A stretch of 64,000 nt of DNA from Plasmopara viticola (GCA_001695595.3 MBPM02000004.1:1054001-1118000), one strand, 5' to 3'. Shown: positions 23,937 to 37,097, counted from the stretch's first letter. Notes: generated by a model not told the origin, from the letters alone. A program made the numbers and translations.

Positions 23937-25655
23937 TTAAGCTTCTCTTTTGCGCTTCTGGCGTTGGGACACGGCCTTTTTCAACAAATCCCAAACTGGA
24001 GAATTTTCTTTTCGCAATTCTTTCTTTGCCGCTTGCCACAACTCCAACGATATTTCTCCGCTCGCTAATTTCTTATGCACCGCAAACAACGCAGCGATGA
24101 ACGCTTGATCGATACTGACTTTTCTCACTTGGGTATGATACGACACGTAATACTTAAACCACCTCTTGACGATCGTAATTTCCCTATCTTCTACTTCACG
24201 AAGTAAGGTCCAAATGTGTGCGGGATGCACCTCGCGCTGCAAGAGTCGTGCCAGAATTGAGGTAATAACGAAATACCGCTCCATATTTCCCACAAAATCT
24301 ATAACGTCCAAGCGCTGTGTACCTGTCAAGCCTGTGGAGTGTTGTGCTTCAAACCTTAGAATTTTAAATGTCATATCCACTTCATGGGGCGAATTTGCGG
24401 GCGTCATCAGACCATACACTCTAGCGCCGTCAAATCCACTCGTTTTCATGTATGCAGCAACATACGTTATTGCCGTCAGAAACGTGGGAGAATTTTCTCG
24501 CGTCATCTTCTCGTCTGTAACCTTCAAGCTGTTAAACACAACTTCAGGAAGATTGTGCCATACGCCCCGCAAAAGCTTTGCAAGGTTCACATTCCCGTAT
24601 TCCACATCTCCCAATACGTGTTCAAGCGCCTTAGACTCGAACAATGCTTTCGAACGTGGCGTTGACATTGCTGACAGTTGCAATCGAATAAAGTCGCCAA
24701 CACGAAAGTTGGAGGCACCCGGTTTCATGTACATTTTGACGTAATTGAGCCACGCAGTAAACACAGCCATATCGTCAAGATCAACCCGACCATGCTCATC
24801 TCCAAGACGCAAGACGTCGAAAATGATTTTTGGTGATACCTCCTTCTGAAGCCATGCATTGAGTACGTGATCCTTAGTGGTCGAATCAGTGACCATATAC
24901 GTCAGCATATTCCCAGCCAAGCTCTCCATTGACGGCTCGTGTCGATAAGCTTCAAACAGTGTCACTGCTTGTAAATGCGGATCAGGAATTGGCTTATCGT
25001 GAACCGAAAGTGTCAATTTTAGACTTCGTGCCTTCAAGTGTTCGACCAAAACTTCCAAAAGCTTCTTGTCGTCAAATGCTGCGTGTTTCGATCCCGCGCT
25101 GTCGATTTTTCTGTACTCTATAATATAGCGGAACCACAAAAGCAGCTTGGGCTCGTGACTCATTGTGACCATGTCCATGTCTTGATCGAAGATACTTTCA
25201 AGTTTCAAGTATGAAAAAACAGTCTCTGGGTTCACATGTTGTTCCAGCAACCAATCGTCTGTTTCCTTTATCATTGAAGCCCAATGCTCATGTCCCATTA
25301 CTTTAGCAATATTTTCCGTGCTTGTCTGCGTTCCCGGCTTTAGCTTGCTCTTCAGATCGCTCGCTAATTTGGCAATCGTCTCGCCTTTTTCTATATTGGG
25401 ATCAATTATGTGCACAGCCTCGGAAGTTATCGTTCTCGATTCATCGTTCTTGCCATTAGAAGAGGACTTGTTGTCCTCATGCACCCCATCGATGGCTTTT
25501 GCTCTCGTTGGGATGATGCTGGTCGAAGCTGCAACTTCCGAGGCGTTCAACGTGCCCATCCTCTCCTCACGACTTGTATACGAGGTGGCGCCAAAGCAAG
25601 CGCTTACATTTATGAGGATTATGATGGCAGTTCGTACGAAGGGAAGTAGGCGCAT
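23937..25655 (-). CDS. L3: predicted secreted WY-repeat effector-like protein, 572 aa
   Basis: The start ATG is at 25653-25655, directly at a signal peptide (MRLLPFVRTAIIILINVSAC, cleavage near residues 22-24). REER lies at residues 29-32, but there is no RXLR before it. Module 1: W135, then VNPETVFSYLKL (141-152) and WFRYIIEY (174-181). Module 2: W268, SPKIIFDVLRL (274-284), AWLNYVKMY (301-309). Module 3: W366, LPEVVFNSLKV (369-379), TYVAAYM (397-403). Module 4: VHPAHIWTLL (476-485) and RWFKYYVSYH (498-507). The tail QKRKREA is a candidate nuclear signal. It is almost identical to L2 over the first ~300 residues. Residues ~311-326 (KPGASNFRVGDFI region) match L4 rather than L2, and the last third diverges. 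No cysteine-rich or enzyme domain is seen. It is an alpha-helical secreted protein of effector type; its target is unknown. Confidence 0.88.
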   Translation of the reverse strand: MRLLPFVRTAIIILINVSACFGATSYTSREERMGTLNASEVAASTSIIPTRAKAIDGVHEDNKSSSNGKNDESRTITSEAVHIIDPNIEKGETIAKLASDLKSKLKPGTQTSTENIAKVMGHEHWASMIKETDDWLLEQHVNPETVFSYLKLESIFDQDMDMVTMSHEPKLLLWFRYIIEYRKIDSAGSKHAAFDDKKLLEVLVEHLKARSLKLTLSVHDKPIPDPHLQAVTLFEAYRHEPSMESLAGNMLTYMVTDSTTKDHVLNAWLQKEVSPKIIFDVLRLGDEHGRVDLDDMAVFTAWLNYVKMYMKPGASNFRVGDFIRLQLSAMSTPRSKALFESKALEHVLGDVEYGNVNLAKLLRGVWHNLPEVVFNSLKVTDEKMTRENSPTFLTAITYVAAYMKTSGFDGARVYGLMTPANSPHEVDMTFKILRFEAQHSTGLTGTQRLDVIDFVGNMERYFVITSILARLLQREVHPAHIWTLLREVEDREITIVKRWFKYYVSYHTQVRKVSIDQAFIAALFAVHKKLASGEISLELWQAAKKELRKENSPVWDLLKKAVSQRQKRKREA

Positions 25656-25684
25656 GCTTGGTCTTGAGTCGTTGCGATCGGAAT

Positions 25685-25693
25685 TGAAAGTGA
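25685..25693 (-). promoter_or_regulatory. Candidate oomycete initiator upstream of L3
   Basis: On the minus strand TCACTTTCA is followed by ATTCC, 30 bases upstream of the L3 ATG. This fits the oomycete core promoter (an initiator TCAYTTYNN with a pyrimidine-rich flanking element) at the usual short distance. The transcription start has not been demonstrated. Confidence 0.45.
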
Positions 25694-25799
25694 CAACTCC
25701 AACAGAAACTCAAATTTATAAAAAGAAGCTCGGATTTACAATCGGTACAAATCTTCTCGCAAAGGATGGTACCGTGCTTACAGATGGTCCGAGATAGGA

Positions 25800-28700
25800 G
25801 GCTGCACGTACAGAGCCGAAGCGCTCAGAAAGTATAGCTGGACCTTCTGGAAGAGGATCCCAGTTGGTTTCTAAGATTTTTTTTGCCATTTTATACAGAT
25901 GTTAAGACCCTATGTATGTCCACATTTGTGACCTCCAGACGTTTACTTTAGATAAAGCACAAAGGCCATCACCTTCAAAAGCTTGCGCTGGTACAAATTC
26001 CTGCGACAAGAAAATTTTACGTACAGCACAAATTTAATACGTGTATGATCACAAAACCAACGTTTATCGAGTTCTTGTCCTCAACTGAATTTCCTTAACG
26101 ATTGCTGCTTTGCACAAGTAGCTCGATGCAACAAATTAATACGGCTATGTGGCCGCAAAAGCGACAAAAGCGCAAGCATTTGGTGCTTTGAAACAAGAAA
26201 TAGGTTTAAGTATCAGTAACTGATGTAATGCTTGCTTCAAGTAATGTTGAGTTTGGCAAATAATGCCAATCAATTATCTTATGACTTTATCTCCTTACTA
26301 TTCAAGTGATGACGAAAAACAGCTGGGATAGATCCAGCGCGGATCAGGCTGCCAGCAGACGACGAGGTAAGCTTGGGAAAGGGAAGTTCCTGATGTTCCC
26401 CATCATGAGTTTGCGAACTGATTATGACGGTACGAGTGGGCGGCTCGCAATTGCAAAAAAAAAAGCATAAATGCTTGATACTAGTTAGCGGACAATAATG
26501 AATTGTGATTGTATTGTGCTGATGAAGTCGGTGATGGGGCGACGATAGTAATGAAAATGCTAGCGGCTTTTGCCTGAAACGTCTAGGACGTTTTTTTGTT
26601 AAGTATTACGCAGCCTTTACATCATGTCGTGCTGCCAACATCAGAATTGCCGTCATATTATGCTTGCATGTGGGATGTGCCCTCGCCTTATGTTGCTATA
26701 TTTGAAGATGTGACGAGCATCCTATCCACAGACAGCTATACGCATATGTAGCGCTTTGCGGCTGCCTGTGCGTTGTGTGCTGCCGTGTCTGGAAATGTAA
26801 GACCGAGAGAGATTTCAAGATTCTTCGATACGTCTTTTTCAGCTCTACAACGACTATTTGCTTAAGTAAAGTGTTGAATTATTTCAGTATTAAATTACTT
26901 CCCGACCGTCCAACAAGCAAAAGGTTTACGGTTTTTCTTCTAGTAATAGTTAATTTATAATTAGATCTAAATAATCACTTGTCACACACTTTCACGCAAG
27001 TCCCGATCAGAATAAGCAGCTGGGTTATAAGTTAAAAGGCTTGGAATAAGTATAAAGAGGATGCACGCTGATGGCGGATCAGATCTGGACCATCAAGTTA
27101 GTCGAGTCGGGCTAGGATGAAATCTGGCCTTCGTAAAATTGTCTTATAAGAAATTACAGCATACAATGGAAATTTGAATGTGTACTATAGAGAAAAATCA
27201 ACGTGGTCTCTATCCTCCCCTTCATTGTTAGGCTATTTAACGGATAGTTATGCCACCACCAAACGCAAGCGTTCGCATTGTGCGTCCATAAATTTTGTGT
27301 TTTAGTAGCAACGACATTTTTAAAAGTATCGTTTCACACCTCCAGTAAACTTTTACAACCTAACATGAGACGTTAGACGGCCATTTACTCAGCAATCCCT
27401 AATTCATTGTGCCTGATAAACGAAGTATTTTGTGACATAAAGGTCGGCGTAGAACAATCGAAGCCAGACGGCATTTTGTCGACAGGACCGCCCGACGTTA
27501 CAATAACAATTACTTTTACAAACGATCAGGTGGCATGCATTTTTTATATTTGCTTTTGACTCGAATATTTCTGGCGCTTTGAGACAAAAAACCATACGAA
27601 AGTACTATACAGAAACTCGCGTAAACGTAAAGCAAACACAGAAAATACTGAAAAAAGCCGGCGCACAGTTCTGTTCGGCATATGCTGCACTTGTGTTGTC
27701 TTGGTAGCATGTGCCGACACAGATCTTTTATCACCTGCTCAGTGCGTTCGCCATCTGTTCCCAAATTTTTAACCTCATGTGCCAAAACATATAAAGCTGG
27801 CTTTTAAGTCTCAAAAAGTCGTCACTTAGCCGTCCATACGACCTTTGCGGTGCGTTGTTCGTTAAATTACGCGAAGTACCATCTCTCGACTCATTCCGTT
27901 TGTGCTCTTCAAAAGTCAGATGATATGACCAAGTAATCCAGTGTTGCCTATTACTATTGTAGAAGCAAAGTCGTGCTCAGCACTGCCCGGAATAAGGCTC
28001 GCCGCATTTAATGACCAAATGCAGTGGAACTGTCATGGAGGTGCGTGATCGTCTCCCTACTTTGTCATAGCTCCTAAATCGAACGGCCCTGAAAAACATC
28101 GCAGTAGGTATCTCGATGTCATACGTAACATAGTGCCGTCATTACATAAAGCCGCCTTGGAAGAATGAGTATTGCATAGTGAGCCAAAATCACAGAGCTA
28201 AATTTAGTGCGTGTACTAAATTGATAGGAATCAACGAATCAGCCATAAATTTTGCACACGTCGATTCCTATGAGACCGGATAGTGATAGTTTATCTTTCT
28301 GCACGCCTTCTTAGAGCAAGGGACTGCGTAAACCCATCACACATCTGGTAGCAATACGCCCACTAACTTGAGGAGGATATAACTATCTGCCGGACGGTGA
28401 ATTACAGTCCTTTCAAAGCCCGAGGAGGAGGCCGCATCTGAAACCCTGCTTGCTGTCAAGCAACTGCAACACGTTATGACGCTCGAGCAAAGTGAATGCT
28501 CGACGATGTAGGCAGCACAAACTGTGGGGTGCAAGCTGTATTCACATCTTCAAAGGAAAGCAATAGAAGAATCTCCTTCTCTGGATGAAGGTCGTAGATA
28601 TGACCATTTAGAGTAAGTGCGCGTGGCGTTCGCACTCCCGCAATTAAAACGCCGTGGACACAAACCCATTAATAGCTTCGTTGGAGCGCTTTATAAACAC

Positions 28701-31700
28701 GAAGATTCGCAGCGAGTAGCGATACATCCATCGAAGTTTGAGCTCCGCCAGTGCTCACGCTTTCCTGTCTGCGTGGTAAGAGGGCGTGAATTCTATGAAT
28801 ATGTTCTCAAAATTAGGAAAAGGACAGCTTCCATCACTGTGTGGTCACTCTTCATACAAATCAAGGTGACTAAAGGCGCACTTAATTTCTTAAACTTTAG
28901 TCTACGATGAGAAAAAAAGGCGGATTAGATCGCTCAAAACCTTTTTTTTCTGGATGAAAGATGTAGATATGGCCATTAGGGCGGCTAAATCACGAATGAG
29001 CGGGCGTAAAGCCACAGATAGGCTCGTTCCTCTGGGTTGTCGTGGATACGCACAATTATTATCCATCCTTGAGTAGCTGGTACAGATGGTGGGTGATGGA
29101 AGTCACGCAATCAGCCCACTTAAACACTAGGGTCATCGTGGTCGACAGTCTCGTTTGCTGCCGGTCTTACAGCTAAGTAACTATCGGATTGCTCGCTTAG
29201 TGACTTAATCTGGATTTGAAGGCGGAGTTGAAAACACCTGTTTTTGTTTGTATCTCTCATTTATTTTTTGACATCAAGGCACGAAAGAAATCGGAACAAA
29301 TATAAAACACCATACAGGAGCCTTTCACAGAATACAGATTTTAATCAATTCTTCGAGTAAGATCACACAGAATTGACTTCAAAAGTAAAGTAGATGACTC
29401 GGCTTCTCTACATTGAAAAGCTATATAATTTATCGTGCTAGCTTTCCCGTGTGCACAAAGATACACACTACTGCTTTCATTGCATCACCAATTGAGTCGT
29501 GCGTTTTACTTATTGCTTTCTTATATGCTGTACCGTGTCTAATAAAAGCATTCTTGGATAGATAATGGCCTATTGCTTCAAAACAATGTTTGTTAAGTTT
29601 CTGTGCTTGACTGATTTATAGATCATAGCTCTTCGCATAAGCAGCCATTTAGGCACACATGTGCCCGGGTGCAAAATAGACAACTGCGCAAGCATCGGGT
29701 CGTGGCACCGAGCTCAATTAACTGTAGACAAAAAATCGAAAGAAATAATTTGTGCAGGCCTTACATTTGTATCGAGTAATGTAGACGTCTAATTCGCTTG
29801 AAAATCTGACATATTTTAAAAGTTTAGCTGTGGACATGATACCCAATTAGTCTGAAAGGAATTTTTAATTGGAGATGCTGCAGGAACTTTAGACACAGTT
29901 TTACAAAAATCAGTTTAAAGTAGCAGCCTGTACTTGACACGCGCTGCGCGGGAAATGACTGAGGCAATAGAGCACGCCGTATAGTTAGTAATGGGTTGCT
30001 CCCAATTGGTCTATCGTGAAAGCCCCATAAATGAAGTAGATGATATAGAAGCAATGGGAATGAACTGCTGTTCTAACGTCTATCCAGCTTAAATTCTTCC
30101 TCATACGCAGCCTTTGAATTAAAAAAAGGCGTCTGTCTACGCCGGTATCGGGTCAAAATTATCGAAAATCGCCTTGCCATCCACGCGTGTCGAGCTTAAT
30201 CATCCTGCCCAGTAGCAACGTTTTGTACATTCATCGCACAAAAGCACCCGTGAAGCTCCACGCAGGTGCGGCTGCCTGTGTATAAAGTGTTTCCGACCAT
30301 GATAGTGCTTGAGTTCAGCGAAGATAAGATCGACATATATTTTATAATTCTCGCTAATCTGCACCAATAGCTTTTTACATAAACGAAAAATGCTCAAACC
30401 CTGACTATTACTATAATCAGTTCTCATTGAGTTCCCATGAAGTCCACACAACACGAACAATCATCATTAATCTCTATTACTGAGCCAATACAAAATGCGT
30501 ACTTTGCTTCATATTCTTCTCCTTTTAATCTATTCAGGTTTTACATAGCAAGACAAAACTCGGACAATAGGAAGTCAAACAAGTAGCTAAAATTCGGAAA
30601 TCTATAATTAGTAAAGCGAGGATGTGCGTCGACGAGTATGTTTATGGATTGGATTGACCACTTTTCGAGTGAGGAGGTTTAATGAAACGTGGGCTTTAAC
30701 CTCTGTATATTTATATTAAACATAGCAGTGTAAATATACAACATTTTGTTTAGCGGACACGTTTAGTACTTATAATATGTAATCGTGGATTGTAGAGTAA
30801 ATTCATTGTAATGTTGCTAAGATGCGAGAGACCTACTTTCTCGCGAATGCCCCGATTCATTTTAATTTTACATAGTAGTAAATGTCTTGAGTCACCAACC
30901 ACAGGTTGGGGAGGCAAGTATTTGAACTGTACCGATTCAAAGCTATGTCTGAGGACTAAAAACGTCTTTTCAAAATGATAATTTGCACTCTCTGTAATTA
31001 ATTGTAGAACTAATCGTGAAATATTGTTAGACGGCCTTTTACTAAGTTGTCCTTAAAGAAATCATACATCCTCTTAATTTATAGTCAAAAGCACGGGTTG
31101 CACATCCTGATCCTTTGTAATATGGATTATACAATTAAAGCTCCGAAATCTAATGTATACATTTTAATTCACCTTGTTGGAAGCTATAAAGAAGATCGTT
31201 TTGGTTGCTATAATAGCGAATGTGAAGCATTCTTATTGTAGCCTCTGAAATTATCGGTGCATAATTTCGACGGAAAACGCTACACTTCTAGTAGCATGTA
31301 ACAATCGCACTCGAAATAGAGTAGCTGTATATCTGCCACCTGTTTCCGAACTTTCATCCATGGCCACAGAAAAACATAGTTTGCGCAGGTGAGCTTCGTG
31401 CCAAATCAAATGTAGCTGGCTTTTAAGATTCTCGGAATTGTTTCATATACTTTCGCGGCGCGTTGTGCGTTAGATATACGTAAAATGCCACTATGCCAAC
31501 CCGTTTGCGCTCTTCAAGATACAAATACTATGACCGAATATTATGATGCAGCCATCCACCACCATGAAAGCGAAGTTGTGCTCAGATAACCGCTATGACA
31601 CGAAGTAAGGCTCGCAACCAAAAGGCAGTGGCGTCTGTGTATTCATCCATGTAATCGCCATAGCTACTATATCGAACGGCACAGAGAAGTATTAGAAGTT

Positions 31701-31950
31701 AGCAAACAAATTACTGACATTAAGTTTGGCTCTGGCAAGCCACCCCATCGGTGTATACACCGGTTTGCATATTGACGATCAGTTTAAACAAATTACAGAT
31801 GTGATACTAATACATATACTGATCTATAGGTAGGTCGAATAGTGCATCAAATAGATCAGTCTGTAAACTTCAATCTGTTGCACACGTCGATCTCGTTAAG
31901 ACCGGCAAATATAGACGGTCATTTCGTATGAAAATCGCTCGACGACTTGC
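25800..31950. repeat. Decayed spacer copies upstream of L3
   Basis: The interval contains at least two diverged runs of the spacer sequence. One covers about 25.8-29.25 kb: 26100 matches 17460, 28262-28320 matches 2700-2760, 28730 matches 3260, and 29045-29190 matches 5035-5200. A second covers about 29.6-31.95 kb, where the segment near 31300-31500 again resembles 19030-19260. Divergence is clearly higher than between spacers A and B. No family gene remnant and no other gene is recognisable. Confidence 0.6.
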
Positions 31951-34900
31951 TGGCTTAAGCGGTCCTGATACGACGGTAGCATAGGCAGCACGGATTGCTG
32001 CCAATTAGCTGATATACATTATAAAATTCGATCAATACAAGCAAAATCAATGCCAGAGGGTACTAGCTTAGTTCAAGTCTTTCTATTTTTGGAAGTTTTT
32101 TAAAAGGCTCCTTTTCAAAAAACAAAAACACATCCTTAAAAAATAAAAACACATCCTTTACTCGAGACGAATATGTCTCTAATAATATTTGTAGGCAGCG
32201 TACGTTATGTCTTGGCTCAGGGATCTCGAACTTTTGCAACATCACGTGCATGCGTGGTTCTAGCACCAAAAGCAAAAAGCGCAAGCGTCAAATGTATTAA
32301 CACCAAATATGACGCGGCATGAAATTGCTCGAAGTTTTTGTCTTTCTTTTCTTTTCTAGCTCTACGCGCTGCCAAAAGCTTCAACGCCGCTTTTTTGTGC
32401 CTCAATCGGCGCACGTGGCACAGATCCGATTGATATTTACGCAAAGCACTTTTGGGTGTGGTGCTCAGAAATACGCTAGCAAAATATTCGTCGGGGGGCA
32501 GATAACACCGTTTACACAGAAACGGCTATTTCCACGCTTGCAATAGGAGCCTATTAATGCCATTATATCTAGATCGGCAAATATGACGTGTTGCGGAAGT
32601 CAAAATCTCCACACTCGCCGCCGAGTTTCTGCGTTAGGAAGCCAAACAAAAACCAGCGTCTGGTTTATACATTCAATAAGCTGAACATCGGAACAGTTCC
32701 TGCACAAGCAGGAATTGTTCAGATGCCTGGGTATGCGCTGGATAGTGCACCCAATTTGATAGATGATTACTGCTTAATTTGAACAAGGCGGTAAATACAT
32801 GAATAATAAATCTTAATGGTATGACATGGGGTAATTTAGTGATGCCGCAAAGATTGCTAAACCCTTAGTTTTTTCTAATGGCTCTTTTGCTCAGGTGCTG
32901 TGAACACTACCTAGGCATGATCTGACAGCATGTTCGTCCATAGCCGTTTTATAATATAACAATCAACACTAGAGATTGATTTGAACCATATAGATATGCT
33001 CTTGACAATGGTGGCTCTCGCCTACTCCATAAGCGGTCGAGCGGACTTCGACAATGTGAAAGTTGTTTCGACTTGACCCACATTTCGTCTATGAAAGGAT
33101 CTGAGGAAGTGCTCAGGCTTGATCGAGTCCTTGCACAAGTTAGTGCTGGCTATGCTGGTTTGGCAAAGCCATTGCCGATCTAATGAAATTTTCTTGAGTG
33201 GTCAGCAACAGAATATGTTCCATATCATCAAGGAGAAGCTTTGGCAGCCGGTACAAAGCTACTTCGCGCCGTCTGTGATAACAAGCCATCGGCTGCGCAC
33301 TATTGAAACTCTATGAAGATGAACATGAGCAAACTGTCTTTTTGTTTCAGGGCGCCAAGCGGATTACTTTCATTCATAACAAAACGCATCTTGCTATGAA
33401 GAATACAATGATATAAGTCCGTTTGGGCTCAACGCTCTTTGTGCTTCAAACATCTGATTGCGGCGTTTAATTGCTTCTCTTGCCCCAATGAATGACGAGA
33501 TGGCTTTGCGAGGTAAAGCCTTTTTATTAATGCTTGGCATACTCACTGTTCTTGACAATACACTATCGCGCTGGCTGAATCATGGTTGGCTCATTCTACA
33601 TTGACATACAAAATTGTCAGTCATATGGAACGGATGCCAATCTTTTCTCTCAAGTGACTTATTGATGTAAAGCTAAGCCTTTCCCAGTAGTTGCACTACT
33701 TTGAGAGTGCAGACGCTCTCCGATGTAAGGTAGGTACGTCAGATTCAGTTGCTTTGAACAGCGGATTACGATATATCTTCCAAAGGCTCATAGTGATTCA
33801 GCAAGCGATCATTTCCGCGCACGCGTATAGCGGTTCGCTTTGAGTATCCAGCTGTCCTGGAGCTAAAGCATAAGAAAGCAATTTCTTGACGCATGCAAAC
33901 GCCTTGAGATAAGACGCGCGACTGTCAATCCAATTGTTGAGCTTATCGGTCACATCATCCTAAAAGTCCGTCCTCTTTTTAAGAAAAAACGAAAGCCTGA
34001 GTTGAAATTTTTACCAGCAGTTTAACCTCCAGAGCAAATCCCAGCGCGTACACTCGGTCGAACAGAATCTCCTTTATACTAGCAAGGCGCAAGACTGAGA
34101 CAAAGCGGCTTTTTTCAGCGCCTCTTGACCAACACGGTCAAGAGTATATTCATGTGAAGGACCTTGTAAGACAGAGGCGCTTTCAAGGACGCCAGAAGCT
34201 TTTTGCGAAGTAGCGAAATTATCCCGCTTTACATAGCTCTTGAGACCGTTGGAGTGCTACGGCACGACAACCCGGAAGGCGTTTCAAATTGGGATAGAAG
34301 CAACGGGCGCGTACGGAAGCCGCGGTCTTTGAGACACGCGTTGAGGCATGCCATACTCGCACTCGAAGCTTGCATTTTTAGCGCCTTGCTTTTAATCGTG
34401 CCAAAGCCAATAAGGAATTTTGACGGTGAGTTGTTTTTAAACGCCTTAATGAGCAAGTGTTTTTAAGCTCATGAACGTAAAATGTTTATGCAAGGTGACT
34501 AGCTTCCGGCTTGTAATTCCCAGAACGGTTTCTTGATTCCACATTAAGCAATCAAATCAGGACAGTATTTACTGGGAGATACCCAAGAGTACACGCTACC
34601 GAGTGCAGGTCAAACCTTGTCCTCTAGCTTCTTACGACGCCGAAGGTTTTAAGTGGATTTAATTGGAAGTTAACGGAGTACACTACGAACGCGCATTATC
34701 ATTAATAGATCGCATTCGAACAGCATCCTCTTGGCAACCAAGTAATGCTTATGGTAACACGCGAGAAGTAGCGTTCGTGGTGCGCGAAGCCGGCAAGAGT
34801 ACTGCTTGGCTCCTATCTGTGTATACCTCATTTAGTAGGTCTTTTTTTCCTATCCAACGGAGCCGCAGTCCGAAAAGTGAGCAAGCCCTTTGCAAGATGA

Positions 34901-35689
34901 CGCCTTGCGTACTTTTCCGGTAGTGGATAAGAAACATGGCTTCTCACCCGTCCCGTTGGTAATAGAACATGCGAATAACATACCGAGTGTTATCATCTTC
35001 GAGTTTGCCCTAGTTCCCCATTCTAGTCGCCTCTTCGACTAGTCAGATCATAAAACAAACGCTTGAGTGAGAGAGATCTTATGCCTGACCAGCGGTTCTG
35101 ACGGTAAATTTAAAACATTTTAGGGTGTATACTCGTGCGATGAGGTTGTATTCGTAATATTGTCATTTGTCTGAGGCTTTTTTTAATTTAGACGACAAAA
35201 ATTTATGCGAGTGCTCATCATGTTTATTGTTTGGAGGCGGATGAGGTGTCTGCAGAGCGGTCGGCGCGCGCTTCGTGCCGTGGTGAGAAAAGGGCTTTTT
35301 TTAGCATTTTTCTTCTTAGCGTCTCTTTGGCGGGTAAACCTTTTAAAGCTCTCCGCAACGCATCCCTTGCGGCGTAGCGTCAATTGCAGGCGCGGTCTCT
35401 ACAGAAAAAAAGCTTTTGTAGATGACGCTGCCTTTGAAACAGGTGCGACCGTAGACACCGAATTTGGTGTAATTGAGCTTTTGGAAGCCAGAGCAAGCTC
35501 CTTCGGCGCTGAATTTGTCATCGTGAAATGTTCTGTCCATAGACCAACATCTAGTATAAAAGTCAAGAGACGATACGCAACATCTATATAAGTATTATTT
35601 AAATTTTAGTAAAGAAAGATCTAAAAGCTGTTGCAAAATGCCAGACTTTCGTGGTTAAAGCTAGCTTCCCGGTGCTACCACATAAAGAA
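31950..35689. other. Accessory stretch without a recognisable gene
   Basis: Sequence composition changes relative to the spacers, and several open frames of 65-128 codons occur (for example 34203-34466 and 34663-34923 on plus, 35205-35591 on plus). None carries a motif I recognise, and adjacent frames look interrupted, as in an old transposon or pseudogene. A small direct repeat of the type AAAACACATCCTT occurs twice at about 32124-32160. I assign no function. Confidence 0.35.
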
Positions 35690-36806
35690 TACAATCATTA
35701 GCTTTTTTGGCAGTTAATTCTACCCAAAGCACTGATGCTCTGCTAATAAAGCATTCATGACCTCGTCACGTCCGTCTTTGATTGGATGTTAGTTTTTTCA
35801 CTTTTCTTTCAAGCTTCAATCGTCAAGCTCTCTTCCGGAGTGCTGTGTTTGTCCACGCCAAAGAAATAAAATGGAATTTTTTAATTCTTGCGCTCATGCC
35901 TAACTTAATCTTGGGCTTAAAACCATCCCATTAGCAAGTCCAACTAAGATTTTACCCAACTTCGATTTCCGTAAGGCACTGTCAAGCTTTTTTTGCTTGC
36001 CGCAATCATAAACTGGCGCTAAAGAAAGTGACGAGCCAGAGTCAACTAAGATTGTCTTAGTGCTGTGCTGGCATATTTGTAAGTTTATGGCAACATGCTT
36101 TTGATTGTAGTGAATTAATAACTGTGTGTTTTCCTTTGATGTGGGGCTCAAGTTAGTAGGGGAAGAGAATAGATCCACACGTAAAAAATACTTTAGACTG
36201 CATCTGATCGCATAAATCGTGCACGTCTAAGTTGACATTGTACTGTTCAAGGCGGGGTCATGCACAGCGAAGGCATGTAGCAAGATCAAAATTATTCCGA
36301 TGAGCTACTAGTTCTCTAACGGTGATCGACGTGTGCTATGGATTGCAGCTTGATAACCGATTTTCATTTATCCTACTTTTGTAAGGCAGGAACTACTACC
36401 ATTTCCGGTATCCTCTAAATACTCAATTATGCAAATCGATATTGATAGTGTTAAGATGCCCGTCGTGAGATGAGGCCGCCATCTATTTAGAAGCTCGCCT
36501 ACGTGAGCCAGGTTTGTTCTGCGGCCACAGGGCTGGAAATTTTAACAGTACAGGTACAGATGGCGAGTATTAGAGCTACTTATATTTCGGTGCACGTGAA
36601 GCGCCGGTATTTTTTGAGGTTCATTTAATATATTTTAATGTTTGGTATAACAGCAACTTTTCGGTTTTATGGCTCTCACGGATGTCTAAGCGCACACGTA
36701 AGAGTTCTGAATCTTATTCGTATATTTACTGTCACCAACGATTAGTGTGTGCAACACGCGCTGTTGACTCGAGATCAAAAGCAAATCTGAAAAACTCAGT
36801 CATCTG
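35690..36806. repeat. Inverted segmental duplication, arm 1 (left part)
   Basis: This segment is the reverse complement, with scattered mismatches, of about 52274-53389. The match continues on the far side of the nested insertion at 41554-41712. Together these form a ~1.27-kb sequence present twice in opposite orientation, ~16 kb apart counted with the insertion. It contains the protease-like relic at 35900-36178. Confidence 0.78.
35900..36178 (-). pseudogene. Aspartic-protease-like relic, probably from a retroelement
   Basis: A 92-codon open frame includes KHVAINLQICQHSTKTILVD followed by SGSSLSLAP. The hydrophobic-hydrophobic-D-S-G-S-S arrangement resembles the active-site strand of retroviral-type aspartic proteases found in gypsy-like elements. 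There is no flap or second conserved segment, no gag or RT next to it, and no clear start. The inverted copy at 52848-53051 has D-Y-G in place of D-S-G and a stop soon after. A chance resemblance is possible. Confidence 0.4.
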
Positions 36807-36909
36807 TATTGTATTGTATTGTATTACGTTATCGCGTTGCCAAGTTATGCACGTGCTAGGCTCAGTCTGGCTAGTCCACGGCATAGAGTGGTGTCCGCAT
36901 ACGTCGGGT

Positions 36910-37055
36910 TGTTAACATTACACCGCTGAATGCATGTTGAACAGGTGGATGGCTTCACAGTAATTACAAGTACGTCACAGTTAGTAATTACATATGGTAG
37001 CCGTTCATCGGTCAAGATAAATATATTCACTTCGGTTTTTACTTTCTTCTTAACA
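36910..37055 (+). repeat. 5' LTR of the copia element
   Basis: 146 bp, TG...CA ends with a 6-bp terminal inverted repeat TGTTAA/TTAACA. It differs from the 3' LTR at seven substitutions and has no indels. Confidence 0.93.
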
Positions 37056-37097
37056 AGTTAACAGCCGCAACAAGCTCAACCAACGTTCTCGCACAAT

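Noticed and set aside
25559..25573. REER in L2/L3 as a true RXLR-dEER motif
   Set aside because: No RXLR precedes it, it lies only ~5 residues after the likely cleavage site, and it is not conserved in L4 and L5.
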